Assembly (NCBI RefSeq): GCF_900092025.1
Contig: NZ_FLTX01000011.1
Coordinates: 62,001-126,000 of the forward strand
Length of the DNA stretch: 64,000 nt
Reading direction: 5' to 3'
Source: Xanthomonas bromi
GTDB taxonomy: Bacteria; Pseudomonadota; Gammaproteobacteria; Xanthomonadales; Xanthomonadaceae
Part shown: piece by piece, positions 41,186 through 50,599 of the stretch
Layout of the letters: every line of letters begins with the position of its first letter
How positions within the stretch are numbered: the first letter of the stretch is position 1
Program-made: the position numbers and the translations under genes
Notes under the pieces: model-generated
Told to the model about the DNA's origin: nothing
Databases searched by the model: none
The model's input: only the letters and a program-made list of their open reading frames with translations

Positions 41186-42391
41186 TCACGCAACCGGCCG
41201 CAACACGTTCAACACCTCATAGCACGCGCCCATGGTGTGGTAATCGGTCTTCCCAGCCGGGCTTTTCTCATCGCTGTACTTGCGGTTGTCCGCATCCAGA
41301 ATGCGATACCACGCACCATACTGATGATCGATCATGTGCGCCCACGAATAGGCCCACAGCTTGTCGTACCACTGCCAGTAGCGATCGTCGCCACTGCGCT
41401 TGGCCAGCAATGCGGCAGCGGCCAGCGACTCGGCCTGCACCCAGAAATACTTGTCGTCGTCGCAGACCTTGCCGTCGGGATCGAAGCCGTAATACAACCC
41501 ACCGCGCTGCGCATCCCATGAACGTTCCACTGCCACGTCGAACAGATGCTGCGCGGTCGGCAGCAACCACTCGGCCGGCGCATAACGATCCAGCAGCATC
41601 AGCAACTTGGCCCATTCGGTCTGATGGCCAGGCTGGAAACCCCATGGGCGAAACAGGTGCTTGGGATTGTCGCGGTTGTAGTCCCAGTCGATATTCCACT
41701 GCAGGTCGTAATGCTCCCACACCAACCCATCGGCCTTGGCCGCCTGGCGCCGGGTCATGTTAGCGGCCAGCACCAGTGCGCGATCGAGATAATGCTGCTC
41801 GCCGCTGGCCTCGTACGCAGCGATCATCGCCTCGCACATATGCATGTTGGCGTTCTGGCCGCGGTAGCTGGTGAAGTTGAAGTGCGCGTCGGCTTCGTCG
41901 CGATACAGCCCGAACTCCGCTTCCCAGAAGTGCTTTTCCAGCAACTGCCAGGTTTCGTCCATCCACGCACGCGCCTCATCGACGCCGGCCTTCAAACCAC
42001 ACGAATAGGCCAGCAGCACGAAGGCCACGCCATAGCAGTGATTCATGTCGTCGTCGACTACGCCATCGCGCAGCGTCCACGCATAACCGCCGGTTTGCGG
42101 ATTGCGGTGCACGTCACGCAGATAGTCCAGCCCATGACGCACCGCCTGCAGATACGCGGCATCGCCGAACTCGCGATATGCCATCGCGTAATTGAAGACG
42201 AAGCGCGTACTGCTGACCAGGTGCCGATGCCCGGCATCGTAGATCGACCCATCGTCGCGGAAATACTGAAAGAACCCGCCCGCCGGATCGATTGCGCGCG
42301 GATGATAGAACGCCATGGTATCGGAGATGTGCTGGCGCAAGACGTCAGCCGAACGGAAATCGGGTGCAGGTGTTGCAGGCAAACGGCTCAT
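41186..42391 (-). CDS. AGE-family sugar epimerase/isomerase, likely D-mannose isomerase
   Basis: 401 residues with an (alpha/alpha)6 barrel as in N-acylglucosamine 2-epimerase and YihS. Visible are GGFFQYFRDDGSIYDAGHRH, VSSTRFVFNYAMAYREFG, QNANMHMCEAMIAAYEAS and WGFQPGHQTEWAKLLMLLD. The last provides the active-site His/Glu set, with YFWVQAESLAAAALLA and TDYHTMGACYEVLN. YihS-type enzymes interconvert mannose, fructose and glucose. The gene starts inside the stop of the sugar kinase (ATGA). Together they could turn mannose into fructose and then fructose-6-phosphate. That pathway is inferred. Confidence 0.85.
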   Translation of the reverse strand: MSRLPATPAPDFRSADVLRQHISDTMAFYHPRAIDPAGGFFQYFRDDGSIYDAGHRHLVSSTRFVFNYAMAYREFGDAAYLQAVRHGLDYLRDVHRNPQTGGYAWTLRDGVVDDDMNHCYGVAFVLLAYSCGLKAGVDEARAWMDETWQLLEKHFWEAEFGLYRDEADAHFNFTSYRGQNANMHMCEAMIAAYEASGEQHYLDRALVLAANMTRRQAAKADGLVWEHYDLQWNIDWDYNRDNPKHLFRPWGFQPGHQTEWAKLLMLLDRYAPAEWLLPTAQHLFDVAVERSWDAQRGGLYYGFDPDGKVCDDDKYFWVQAESLAAAALLAKRSGDDRYWQWYDKLWAYSWAHMIDHQYGAWYRILDADNRKYSDEKSPAGKTDYHTMGACYEVLNVLRPVA

Positions 42392-43374
42392 GATTGTTCC
42401 TGGATCAAAGAATGGACTTCATCGACGCTCGGCATGGCGGCGAACGCACCCTTGCGCGTCACCGCCAGCGCACCGACAGCGGCAGCAAAGCGAATCACCT
42501 CGTTGATTGCTGCCGGATCGCCGCATAGCTGCTCCAGCGAGGACGCGCGCGATGCCAGTTGATACAGCAAGCCACCGACGAACGCATCGCCAGCGGCGGT
42601 GCTGTCGCGTACCTGCACGCGGAATGCCGGCACCTGGCCGGAATCGGTGCGTGTCTGCCAATGCACCGGACCGCCACCATCGGTGACCAGCAACCAAGTG
42701 GCCTTGCCCTGCCACAGTTTGTGCGTCACCGCACTGGCATCGCTCTCGAGCGTCCCTGCCAGATACTCGAGCTCCTCGCGCGAGAGCTTGACCACATCGG
42801 CCAGCGCCAGCGCCTCCCACAGCAACGGCGCCGGGTCCACATCCTGCGGCCACAGCATCGGGCGCAGATTCAGATCCAGGCTGACGATGGCGCCATCGGC
42901 GCGGGCACGGCGCATGCCGTCAAGCGTGCACTGAGCAATCTCCGGCTCGGTCATGCTGTTGGAACATACATGCAGCACCGCGGCCTGCGTAAACCCGTCC
43001 GCAGCGAAGTGCTCGGGACGGAACAACAGATCCGCTGCCGGTGGGCGATAGAAACTGAAACTGCGCTCGCCCGCTTCGTCCAGTGCGACGAAGGCCAGGG
43101 CAGTCTTGGCCTGATCGGTGCGCACGATGCCATCGGTCACCACGCCGGACTGCTGCAGGCTCTGCAGCAGGAAATCGCCGAACATGTCGCGCCCGAGCAT
43201 GCCGACGAAATGCGCAGCGCCCCCCAGGCGCGCCACCGCAACGGCGACATTGGCCGGCGCACCGCCGGCGTATTGCGCGAAGGTGCACGCCTCGTCGGGG
43301 CTGGCTTGCGGCAGTGCCAGCATGTCGATCAGCGCTTCGCCGAAACACACCACCTGATGCTTGACCGCACTCAT
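42388..43374 (-). CDS. PfkB-family sugar kinase, likely fructokinase
   Basis: 328 residues of the ribokinase/PfkB fold. The N-terminal motif is VCFGEALIDMLALP, then AGGAPANVAVAVARLGGAAHF (PfkB signature 1) and the C-terminal signature RDSTAAGDAFVGGLL with the catalytic Asp and anion hole. NLRPMLWP and KLSREELEYL are typical of fructokinases. Its start overlaps the permease stop by four bases and its stop overlaps the isomerase start, so the three genes form a tightly coupled operon. Phosphorylation of fructose is the best guess. Confidence 0.85.
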   Translation of the reverse strand: MSAVKHQVVCFGEALIDMLALPQASPDEACTFAQYAGGAPANVAVAVARLGGAAHFVGMLGRDMFGDFLLQSLQQSGVVTDGIVRTDQAKTALAFVALDEAGERSFSFYRPPAADLLFRPEHFAADGFTQAAVLHVCSNSMTEPEIAQCTLDGMRRARADGAIVSLDLNLRPMLWPQDVDPAPLLWEALALADVVKLSREELEYLAGTLESDASAVTHKLWQGKATWLLVTDGGGPVHWQTRTDSGQVPAFRVQVRDSTAAGDAFVGGLLYQLASRASSLEQLCGDPAAINEVIRFAAAVGALAVTRKGAFAAMPSVDEVHSLIQEQS

Positions 43375-44681
43375 GCGCGCACCTCCGCCAGTGCACCGCG
43401 CAACCGCGAGCCCCAGATACCGTAGAACACGATGTACAGGTAGCACAGCAGCGGCAGGACGAACGACCCATGCAGGCCGATGCTGTCGGCCAGCAATCCC
43501 TGCAGATACGGCACGATGGCGCCGCCCACAATGGCCATGATCAACAGGCTCGACGCGCGTCCGGTCAGCGGACCCAGCCGCTCGATGCCCAGGGTGAAGA
43601 TGGTCGGGAACATGATCGAATTGAACAGACCGATCGCCACCAGCGCGTACACCGCCAGCATGCCGCCGCTGGCCATGGTCAGGCCCAGTAACAGCGCATT
43701 GATCGCAGCGAATACCGACAACAACACACGCGGCGACAATTTAGCCAGCAGCGCCGAGCCGATGAAGCGCCCGATCATCGCCAGCGTCCAGTACGCCGAC
43801 ACGTACGTGGTTGCCTCACGCTCGGTGAAACCACCGATTTGCGGCAACGAGAAGTAATTGACCATCAGGCTGCCGATCGCCACTTCTGCGCCGACATAGA
43901 AAAAGATCGCCAGCACACCGAAGCGCACGTGGGGGTGACGCAAGGCATCGAGCAAGGAGTGCTTGGTGTCGTCTTTCTGCGCGCTTGCATCGGTCAGTGC
44001 CGGCAAACGGAACAGAAACACGAAGATCGCCAGCAGGAACAGCACAATGCCCAGCCCGATGTACGGGCCTTGCACGGCCTGCGCTTCCTGTACGCGATAA
44101 GCCAGTTGCTCGGCTTCCGGCAAGGCTTTCAGCTGGTCGCCGCTCATCACCGTGTTGGACAGGATCAACCAGCCACCCAACAGTGGCGCGATCGCGGTGC
44201 CGAGCGAATTCAGCGCCTGCGCCAGGGTCAAGCGGCTGGAGGCGCTGCGCTCGGGGCCCAGCAAGGCGACGTAGGGATTCGCCGCTACCTGCAAGATGGT
44301 GATGCCGGTGGCCAGCACGAACAATGCACCGAGAAATGCGCCGTAGACGCGCAATTCCGCTGCGGGCCAGAAGCCCAGCGCACCGACAGCCGCCACTGCC
44401 AGTCCAGCCACGATGCCCTGCTTGTAGCCCAACCGATTCACCAACCAACCGGCCGGCAGCGACATCAGAAAGTACGCACCGAAAAAGGTGAACTGCACCA
44501 GCATCGCCTGCGCGAAGTTGAGCTGGAACACCGCTTTCAGATGCGGAATCAGGATGTCGTTGAGGCAGGTCAGAAAGCCCCACATGAAGAAAATCGTAGT
44601 GACCACCGACAACGCGACGCCGTTATTGACGGGCGCCTTGTTGCCGCTAGGCACGGAGGATTGCGTGGAAAGGGAAACCAT
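43371..44681 (-). CDS. MFS sugar permease, FucP/GluP type
   Basis: 436 residues with 12 predicted membrane helices; a proton-linked sugar symporter of the fucose/glucose/galactose group. Visible are FFMWGFLTCLNDILIPHLK, FGAYFLMSLPAGWLVNRLGYK and QVAANPYVALLGPERSASSRL with the conserved NPY. The C-terminal half has NSIMFPTIFTLGIERLG. It starts 13 bp after the LacI regulator's stop. It is probably the uptake step for the hexose processed by the kinase and isomerase. Confidence 0.88.
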   Translation of the reverse strand: MVSLSTQSSVPSGNKAPVNNGVALSVVTTIFFMWGFLTCLNDILIPHLKAVFQLNFAQAMLVQFTFFGAYFLMSLPAGWLVNRLGYKQGIVAGLAVAAVGALGFWPAAELRVYGAFLGALFVLATGITILQVAANPYVALLGPERSASSRLTLAQALNSLGTAIAPLLGGWLILSNTVMSGDQLKALPEAEQLAYRVQEAQAVQGPYIGLGIVLFLLAIFVFLFRLPALTDASAQKDDTKHSLLDALRHPHVRFGVLAIFFYVGAEVAIGSLMVNYFSLPQIGGFTEREATTYVSAYWTLAMIGRFIGSALLAKLSPRVLLSVFAAINALLLGLTMASGGMLAVYALVAIGLFNSIMFPTIFTLGIERLGPLTGRASSLLIMAIVGGAIVPYLQGLLADSIGLHGSFVLPLLCYLYIVFYGIWGSRLRGALAEVRA

Positions 44682-44694
44682 AGGAGTTGCCTGG

Positions 44695-45870
44695 TCAGCG
44701 GCCTGAGGCCTTGGTGGGGGAATGAACGGATGGACTGCTTGAGAGAGGCGATGAACCTGGCACTGTCGGCGCGCAGGCGCTGCTCGCGCGAATGTTCAAA
44801 GCGACTGCGGCGGTCAACTGTTGCAAAGCCAGCTCGGGGCTGCCGATCCGCTGCAACACCAACTGCGCGGCCTGTCTGCCGCGTGCACGCGGGTCTGCCG
44901 CCAGGGTGGTCAATGCAGGCATGAACAGCGCCGCTTCGGCGATGTCGTCGAAGCCGGTCACCGCAAAGTCGCGGCCCGGCACGATGCCGTGCTTGGCCAA
45001 CGCCGCCATCAAGCCCAGCGCAACGCTGTCGTTGTAGCAGACCGCTGCGGTCGCACGCTGTGCAGCACTGCTCAGCAGCCGCGCGCCACACAGTGCCGCG
45101 TCCTGCCGATTGGGGGCCGACTCGACGTACCGCGTTTCCAGGTCAGCCTCCTGCATCGCGCACGCGTAGCCGGCGCGGCGCTGCCGGCAGGAACTGGATG
45201 CAGCATGCCCACCGAAAAACACGATGCGCCGATGACCTTGCGCGATCAGATGCGTGCAGGCCAGAAACGCGCCCTGCGCGTTGTCCAACGCCAGCAGATC
45301 CCACTGCGTGCCTTCCACTTCGCGGTTGAACAGCACCACGTTGCGTTGGCGGCCGAGCACCTGGGTCAGCGCCTGCGCCTGGCTGCCTTCGGCCGGCGAC
45401 AGGATGATTCCTGCCGGCGTGTGCTCCATCAACGAGGTCAGCACTGCCTGCTGACGCTGCGTCGATTCGCCGGTGCTACCGAGCAAGGTCACATAGCCTG
45501 CCGCGCCCAATGCCTCGTCGACACCAGCGGCGAATTCGGCAAAAAACGGGTTGGATAAATCGTTGATGACCAACGCAATGCTGGATGAAGTGCGTTGGCG
45601 CAAATTCGCCGCCGCTCGGTTGTAGACATAATTCTGCCGATCCAGTTCGGCCTCCACGCGCGCGCGCGTCCTCGCATGCACCAGCGGGCTACCGCGCAAC
45701 ACGAGCGACACCGTCGCCCGCGACACACCGATGGCGCCGGCGATATCGCGCAAGGTCACTGCGCCGCGCCGCGCACGTAGCGCGGCGCCATCCGCGGTGA
45801 GCTCGGATGTCGGCTTGGCTGGCGTCACGTGGCAAGCCTTGTGGTGGATGGCAGACGCATGCTTTGGCAT
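44695..45870 (-). CDS. LacI-family transcriptional regulator
   Basis: About 391 residues if started at the ATG 45870; a GTG at 45828 with AAGG upstream would remove 14 residues. The DNA-binding helix-turn-helix is VTLRDIAGAIGVSRATVSLVLRG, and the periplasmic-binding-like sensor follows (IALVINDLSNPFFAEFAAGV, ITGFDD-type AVTGFDDIAEAALFMPALTT). About 35 residues precede the helix-turn-helix, more than usual. An 18-bp perfect palindrome covers the region just upstream of the ATG. Because the permease, kinase and isomerase follow on the same strand within 13 bp or by overlap, it probably controls itself and the whole operon. Confidence 0.88.
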   Translation of the reverse strand: MPKHASAIHHKACHVTPAKPTSELTADGAALRARRGAVTLRDIAGAIGVSRATVSLVLRGSPLVHARTRARVEAELDRQNYVYNRAAANLRQRTSSSIALVINDLSNPFFAEFAAGVDEALGAAGYVTLLGSTGESTQRQQAVLTSLMEHTPAGIILSPAEGSQAQALTQVLGRQRNVVLFNREVEGTQWDLLALDNAQGAFLACTHLIAQGHRRIVFFGGHAASSSCRQRRAGYACAMQEADLETRYVESAPNRQDAALCGARLLSSAAQRATAAVCYNDSVALGLMAALAKHGIVPGRDFAVTGFDDIAEAALFMPALTTLAADPRARGRQAAQLVLQRIGSPELALQQLTAAVALNIRASSACAPTVPGSSPLSSSPSVHSPTKASGR

Positions 45871-45872
45871 CA

Positions 45873-45890
45873 AATTGGATCGATCCAATT
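45873..45890. promoter_or_regulatory. 18-bp palindromic LacI-type operator
   Basis: AATTGGATCGATCCAATT is fully symmetric with a central CG, as in most LacI-family operators. It lies two bases upstream of the regulator's ATG, where binding would block its own transcription or elongation. Confidence 0.8.
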
Positions 45891-46008
45891 AGGCCTTTTC
45901 CGTGCAGCCATTGCATGCGGCAGTGCAACAAAGACACGCACGCAAGTGGGCAGAGATTCAGAGCAAGCGCCGAGTGGCCGCCGATCAAGCTGCCGCAGCT
46001 TCGCGGAC

Positions 46009-46848
46009 TCATTCGAACGCGATCGACAGCCCGATTCCGCCCTGCCAATCCGGGCTTTCCGAGGTGAGGCCACGTAACACCGACACGTCCAGCTGCATTG
46101 CATGCGGCAGCTGCCAGGCGCCACCGGCACCGGCGACGCGCGAATGCTCGCTTCCCGTGTCGAAACCCGCTTCCACATAGCTACTGAAATGTTCGCCCGA
46201 GAAGAACGTGTAATTGGGCGAAAACGTCCACGTATGCCCATCATCGTCGCGCGCGTAGTTGACGTACAACGCCATGGCGCGTTGCTGCGCCAGATCCCAG
46301 GATGCCGTCACACCGAGTTCGCGCGCATAGCCGTCACTGAATGCCGGGCGGCCGGTCGGCACGTGATAGGCACCCAGCGCGGCCCAATGGAAACTGTCCG
46401 AGCGCGAGGGCAAGGCCAGCTTTAACCCGACAGTGCTGTCGCCACCGCCGCGAACCCGCGCACCACCGCCATGTTGCCAGTTGTAGCTGTCGCTCCCAAG
46501 CTGAAGCTCGACGTTCTGGAACAGCCCCAGGCGCAGCAACGTATCGGCCGTGTACTGGGTGATGCGCTGCCCGTCGCTGCGATCGGTACTCGCATCCGGC
46601 AAGCCCTGTTCCCAGGCGAACGCACCTGGTTGCAACACCTCCGCGGCGAACGGAATGCCCGGGCGGTCGAATGCCGGTGGATCGTCCGCCTGTGCAGCGA
46701 CTTGGCCGCTGGCCACGCACAGCGCGAGCGATACCGCGACCGTCCGGCAGGTCGCAAGCGCAGGCGCAGCACCAAGCCCACGCGATTCGACGGCCGCCCC
46801 GGCTTGGGGTTTCAAGGATTTCGACGATATGGACATAGGCAGCACCAT
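46009..46848 (-). CDS. Predicted outer-membrane beta-barrel protein (transporter-like)
   Basis: About 279 residues. A signal peptide lies around CRTVAVSLALCVASGQVAAQA, about 30 residues in from the chosen start, so the true start is uncertain (ATGs at 46848, 46836 or 46926). The mature part alternates short amphipathic strands (NVELQLGSDSYNW, GLKLALPSRSDSFHWAALG, GVTASWDLAQQRAMALYVNYA) and ends GGIGLSIAFE with a terminal aromatic-type strand. The layout resembles the phenol-degradation MetA/DUF3187-type barrels. Its ligand is unknown. It follows the LacI gene divergently. Confidence 0.65.
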   Translation of the reverse strand: MVLPMSISSKSLKPQAGAAVESRGLGAAPALATCRTVAVSLALCVASGQVAAQADDPPAFDRPGIPFAAEVLQPGAFAWEQGLPDASTDRSDGQRITQYTADTLLRLGLFQNVELQLGSDSYNWQHGGGARVRGGGDSTVGLKLALPSRSDSFHWAALGAYHVPTGRPAFSDGYARELGVTASWDLAQQRAMALYVNYARDDDGHTWTFSPNYTFFSGEHFSSYVEAGFDTGSEHSRVAGAGGAWQLPHAMQLDVSVLRGLTSESPDWQGGIGLSIAFE

Positions 46849-47181
46849 TGCAGGACGGGGCGAGCAAGCAGAGGACGATGGCACGGCAAGACAAGCCCGC
46901 CTGCCTCGATCAGTAAGGGCGCGCATGGTGCCGCGCCAGCCGTGACCGGCTTGTATAGCGGCGCTATGCGTCCTGTCTTCCGCGCTGGCGGTCATGGCGC
47001 GCTTGATGGCGCTGCATGAAAAAAACCATCATCAAAAAGCGGTAGGCGTTGTGCATCCGACACTTCGATGCCCGCTATCTGGATGACGCTGCTGCCGCAC
47101 CTGTCCTGAGCTTGTGGAAAACACAAAGAAAAATGGGCGCCCATCGGCGCCCATCCACAACACACACCAGGCAGCGCAGCC
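46849..47181. other. Intergenic region with the DUF2058 terminator
   Basis: About 330 bp between the beta-barrel gene and the DUF2058 gene, both on the minus strand. Apart from the terminator at 47122-47154 nothing was recognised. The beta-barrel gene's own promoter should lie here. Confidence 0.5.
47122..47154 (-). terminator. Rho-independent terminator after the ugd-slyX-DUF2058 unit
   Basis: A perfect 9-bp stem ATGGGCGCC / GGCGCCCAT with a CATC loop, followed on the minus-strand transcript by a U-rich stretch (complement of the A-rich 47123-47133). Confidence 0.85.
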
Positions 47182-47916
47182 TTACCACACCAAGTCGTCG
47201 GGCACCTGATATTTTGGGTCCGCGTACGGGTCATCGCCGGCCGGCGCATTGGGATCCACCTTCAATGCGACCGAGGGAGCGAACACCGCTTCGGCTTCGG
47301 CCAGCACTTCGGCGGTCACCAGCACGTAGCGCCCGTTGAGTTGCAGCACACCCAGCTCGCCGGCGTTGAGCGCCTTGAGCTGATCGGCGGTAACGTAGAT
47401 CCGCTTGATCTTGCCGCCATAAGGGAAGTGCCGGGCGATGTCGGCATCGGCCTGGTTCAGACCCCTGTCCTTGAGCAGCTCTTCGAGCTTGGCCTTGGCT
47501 TCGCGACGCAGGCGTGCTTCTTCCTGCTTCAGTCGCTCGGCTTCGATGCGCTCGTCCTTCTCGCGCTGCGCGCGGATCGCATAGGCCTTGGCCAGATCGA
47601 TATCTTCGCGCGTGCGTGCCGGCCTGGGGCCACGGCGGTCTGCAGCGGAATGCTGCGGACGCGGCGCTGCACCCGGTTTGCCGTCATGACGACGCCCGGG
47701 CCTGCCATTGGGTTTGCGCTCGCCATTGCCGTCGGTCGCCGCAGCGGCATGCGGCCGCTGCGGTCCCCTGCCCTGGCCCGGCCTGTTGCTCCCGGGGTCT
47801 GACTTGCCACCATTGCCATGCGCGCGCGCGGCAGGCCGTGCGTCGGGTTTGCGTTCGGGCTTGGGCGCGGACTTGAAGCCCAACCCAAGCAACTGGTCAC
47901 GTAAGGTATCGCTCAT
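47182..47916 (-). CDS. DUF2058 family protein (YaiL-like, nucleic-acid associated)
   Basis: About 244 residues from MSDTLRDQLLGLGFK, the usual DUF2058 start. Residues 25-105 are a low-complexity Arg/Pro/Gly/His-rich segment, probably disordered and RNA-binding. A charged coiled coil follows (LAKAYAIRAQREKDERIEAERLKQEEAR read in pieces). The conserved C-terminal domain then has FPYGGKIKRIYVTADQLKAL and GRYVLVTAEVLAEAEAV. Its role is unknown. It follows slyX within 18 bp. Confidence 0.85.
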   Translation of the reverse strand: MSDTLRDQLLGLGFKSAPKPERKPDARPAARAHGNGGKSDPGSNRPGQGRGPQRPHAAAATDGNGERKPNGRPGRRHDGKPGAAPRPQHSAADRRGPRPARTREDIDLAKAYAIRAQREKDERIEAERLKQEEARLRREAKAKLEELLKDRGLNQADADIARHFPYGGKIKRIYVTADQLKALNAGELGVLQLNGRYVLVTAEVLAEAEAVFAPSVALKVDPNAPAGDDPYADPKYQVPDDLVW

Positions 47917-47934
47917 GGCGGTGGCAATCTGCAA

Positions 47935-48171
47935 TCAATAGTGCGGAGGCGGCGGTTCATCGGCCGCATCGGCAAACAACGTGGAGCGCACCTTGCCCAG
48001 ATCCTCGAGCAGGTGGCGGATCAGTTCGGCATTGCGGGCGCCCGTCAAACGGGCGTCCGCAAGTGCTTCACTCAGTTCGTTGAGCGCCTGCTCCTGAAAG
48101 GAGAGGCGCGTTTCCAGTTCCACCAACCGCGCTTCCAATGCCTGGTCGCGCGGCGAGAGTTGCTCATGCAT
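47935..48171 (-). CDS. slyX: SlyX family protein
   Basis: 78 residues, a short coiled coil: [20 protein letters not shown] is followed by [19 protein letters not shown] and a Pro-rich C-terminus ending PPPPHY, as in SlyX. The function is not established. Its first eight bases overlap the end of ugd, so it is translated by coupling. Confidence 0.88.
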   Translation of the reverse strand: MHEQLSPRDQALEARLVELETRLSFQEQALNELSEALADARLTGARNAELIRHLLEDLGKVRSTLFADAADEPPPPHY

Positions 48172-49513
48172 GCAACGAACGGCCTCGTCCGATGGCGTAG
48201 TAGGCCAGACCGGCGGCTTCGATTTCCTCCGGCTCGTACAGATTGCGGCCGTCGAACACGACGTCGTCCTTCAGCGCCTGCTTGATCTTGCCGAAGTCCG
48301 GACTGCGGAACTGCTTCCACTCGGTGACCACGACCAGCGCGTCGGCGCCGTTCAGTGCGGAAAAGGCGTCGTCGCAGAAGATCAGATCGTCGCGCTCGCC
48401 GAAGATGCGCTTGGCTTCATGGGTCGCTTCCGGGTCGTAGGCGCGCACGCTAGCACCGGCTTCCCACAACTGTTCCATCAGACGACGGCTGGACGCGGCA
48501 CGCATGTCGTCGGTATTGGGCTTGAACGCCAGGCCCCATACCGCGAAGGTCTTGCCAGCGACACTGCCGGTGCCTTCGGTGCCGTAATGACGCTGCACCA
48601 GCTCGAACAAATGGCCCTTCTGCGCGTTGTTGACGCTTTCCACCGCGTTGAGCAGGGTCGGCTGCATGCCGTACTGCTCGGCCGTCTTGGCCAGTGCCTG
48701 CACATCCTTCGGGAAGCACGAGCCGCCGTAACCGGCGCCGGGATAGATGAAGTGCCAGCCGATCCGCGGATCCGAGCCGATACCGTTACGCACGTGCTCG
48801 ACGTCCGCACCGACCCGCTCGGCAATATTGGCGATCTCGTTCATGAAACTGATCTTGGTCGCCAGCATCGCATTGGCCGCGTACTTGGTCAGTTCGGCCG
48901 AACGCACGTCCATTTCCACGATGCGATCGCGGTTGCGGTTGAACGGTGCGTACAGACGACGCATGCGCGCGATGGCGGCCGGCTTCTTGGCACCGATCAC
49001 GATCCGGTCCGGACGCATGCAATCGGCCACCGCATCGCCCTCCTTGAGGAACTCAGGATTGGAAACGACGTCGAACTCATGGTCCACGCCGCGCGCGTCC
49101 AGCTCTTCCTGGATCGCCACGCGCACCTTGTCGGCGGTGCCGACCGGCACGGTGGACTTGTTGACCACAACCGCGGGCCCATCGATATGGCGGCCGACCG
49201 TACGCGCAACTGCCAGCACATACTGCAGGTCGGCGCTACCGTCTTCATCCGGCGGCGTGCCCACGGCGATGAAGGTGATTTCGCCGTGCGCGATCGCCTC
49301 GGCAGCGTCGGTGGTGAAGCGCAACCGGCCAGAGGCGTGGTTGGCTTTCACCATCGGCTCCAGGCCGGGTTCATAGATGGGAATCACCCCACGATTGAGA
49401 CCATCAACTTTTGCCTGATCGATATCTACACAGATAACGTGATGACCGACTTCGGCCAGACAGGTTCCGGTGACAAGACCAACATAACCGGTACCAAAGA
49501 TCGCAACTCGCAT
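48164..49513 (-). CDS. ugd: UDP-glucose 6-dehydrogenase
   Basis: Oxidises UDP-glucose to UDP-glucuronate, a precursor of xanthan-type exopolysaccharide and LPS sugars. 449 residues. The NAD-binding start is [20 protein letters not shown]. Other motifs are [26 protein letters not shown], the catalytic-Cys segment [16 protein letters not shown] and [21 protein letters not shown] lies 11 bases before the ATG. It starts 24 bp after the FKBP gene and is followed by overlapping slyX. Confidence 0.96.
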   Translation of the reverse strand: MRVAIFGTGYVGLVTGTCLAEVGHHVICVDIDQAKVDGLNRGVIPIYEPGLEPMVKANHASGRLRFTTDAAEAIAHGEITFIAVGTPPDEDGSADLQYVLAVARTVGRHIDGPAVVVNKSTVPVGTADKVRVAIQEELDARGVDHEFDVVSNPEFLKEGDAVADCMRPDRIVIGAKKPAAIARMRRLYAPFNRNRDRIVEMDVRSAELTKYAANAMLATKISFMNEIANIAERVGADVEHVRNGIGSDPRIGWHFIYPGAGYGGSCFPKDVQALAKTAEQYGMQPTLLNAVESVNNAQKGHLFELVQRHYGTEGTGSVAGKTFAVWGLAFKPNTDDMRAASSRRLMEQLWEAGASVRAYDPEATHEAKRIFGERDDLIFCDDAFSALNGADALVVVTEWKQFRSPDFGKIKQALKDDVVFDGRNLYEPEEIEAAGLAYYAIGRGRSLHA

Positions 49514-49537
49514 GGGTGGGGGTACTCCTGTGGGGGA

Positions 49538-50509
49538 TCAGGGAAGGATACCCATCAGTTCGACATCGAACGTCAACGTTGCGTCTGGTCCGATCGGCCC
49601 CCCCTGCGTGCCGTTCGGGCCATAGGCCAAGTTGGATGGAATCCAGAAACGATATTTCGAACCGACCGGCATCAAGGCGACGCCCTCGGTCCAACCGGGA
49701 ATGACTTGATCCAGACCAAACTCGGCCGGTTGGCCGCGCTGGTAGGAACTGTCGAAGACCTGCCCGTTGAGCAGCTTGCCTTCGTAGTTCACACGCACCT
49801 TGTTGGTCCGCATCGGACGCTCGCCGCTACCCTGGCGCAACACCATGTACTGCAGGCCGGACGCGGTGGTGATCACGCCTTTTTCGGTTTTGTTCTTGGC
49901 CAGGAAGGCATTGCCTTCTTCGCGGTTCTTGGCACCGGCGGCGCCCTGCTTGGCAGAGGCGAACGCCTGCATGGTCGCGGCGGCTTCCTGCTGGGTCAGA
50001 CGCGTGGTGCCCTTGGCGAACACGGTACGCACCGCCTCCATCAGGATCGACAGGTCGATTTCGTCCTTGATGCCGGCCAGCGACGGACCAACCGCGCGAT
50101 CGCCGAGCATCAGGCCGACATTTTCCTTGGACGGTGCGGCTGGCGCGGCGCCCGGCGCCATGCCCGGCACCTTCTGGCCATTACGGGCAGCGAGCGCGGT
50201 GCGCAATGCGGTATCGGTGGCCTGGGTCTGCTCGTCCGACAACAGCGGCTTGCCACCCTTGAATGCATTTTCGATGGCGCGTTGCATCGCGTTCGCATCG
50301 ATGTCCTGAGCGATCGGCTCGAACGAACGTGCCACGTCCATACCGATGGCGTAGCTGACATTGTCGCGCGTGCTCTTCTCAGACGATGCATTCAAAGCTG
50401 GCTTCTCCTTGGTGGCCGCTGTGGCCGGTTGCTGCGACATCGCCGGCATCGATGCCGACATTGCCACCATCAGTAACGACGCCGCCGCGCCGCGCTTTCC
50501 CATCTTCAT
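49538..50509 (-). CDS. Exported FKBP-type peptidyl-prolyl isomerase (FkpA/Mip-like)
   Basis: About 323 residues, longer than E. coli FkpA (about 270). Signal peptide MKMGKRGAAASLLMVAMSAS, then an Ala/Lys-rich segment. Next come Mip-type dimerisation helices (SYAIGMDVARSFEPIAQDID, AFASAKQGAAGAKNREEGNAF) and a complete FKBP domain (GLQYMVLRQGSGERPMRTNK, VNYEGKLLNGQVFDSSYQRG, PAEFGLDQVIPGWTEGVALM, KYRFWIPSNLAYGP) with the usual Tyr, Phe, Asp and Trp pocket residues. Compared with the protein at 9.4 kb this one has an intact active site. GGAAG precedes the ATG. Confidence 0.9.
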   Translation of the reverse strand: MKMGKRGAAASLLMVAMSASMPAMSQQPATAATKEKPALNASSEKSTRDNVSYAIGMDVARSFEPIAQDIDANAMQRAIENAFKGGKPLLSDEQTQATDTALRTALAARNGQKVPGMAPGAAPAAPSKENVGLMLGDRAVGPSLAGIKDEIDLSILMEAVRTVFAKGTTRLTQQEAAATMQAFASAKQGAAGAKNREEGNAFLAKNKTEKGVITTASGLQYMVLRQGSGERPMRTNKVRVNYEGKLLNGQVFDSSYQRGQPAEFGLDQVIPGWTEGVALMPVGSKYRFWIPSNLAYGPNGTQGGPIGPDATLTFDVELMGILP

Positions 50510-50599
50510 TCGATGCACTTCCCAAAAGTGAAAAGACACGCCACCGATGGCGCTGAATGCGCATTGTCGCATGTGCGCGCGGCGATGCGAGCGCTGCGC

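Noticed and set aside
48170-50476. 768-codon plus-strand open frame
   Set aside because: Antisense to ugd and the FKBP gene; a shadow frame of codon bias.
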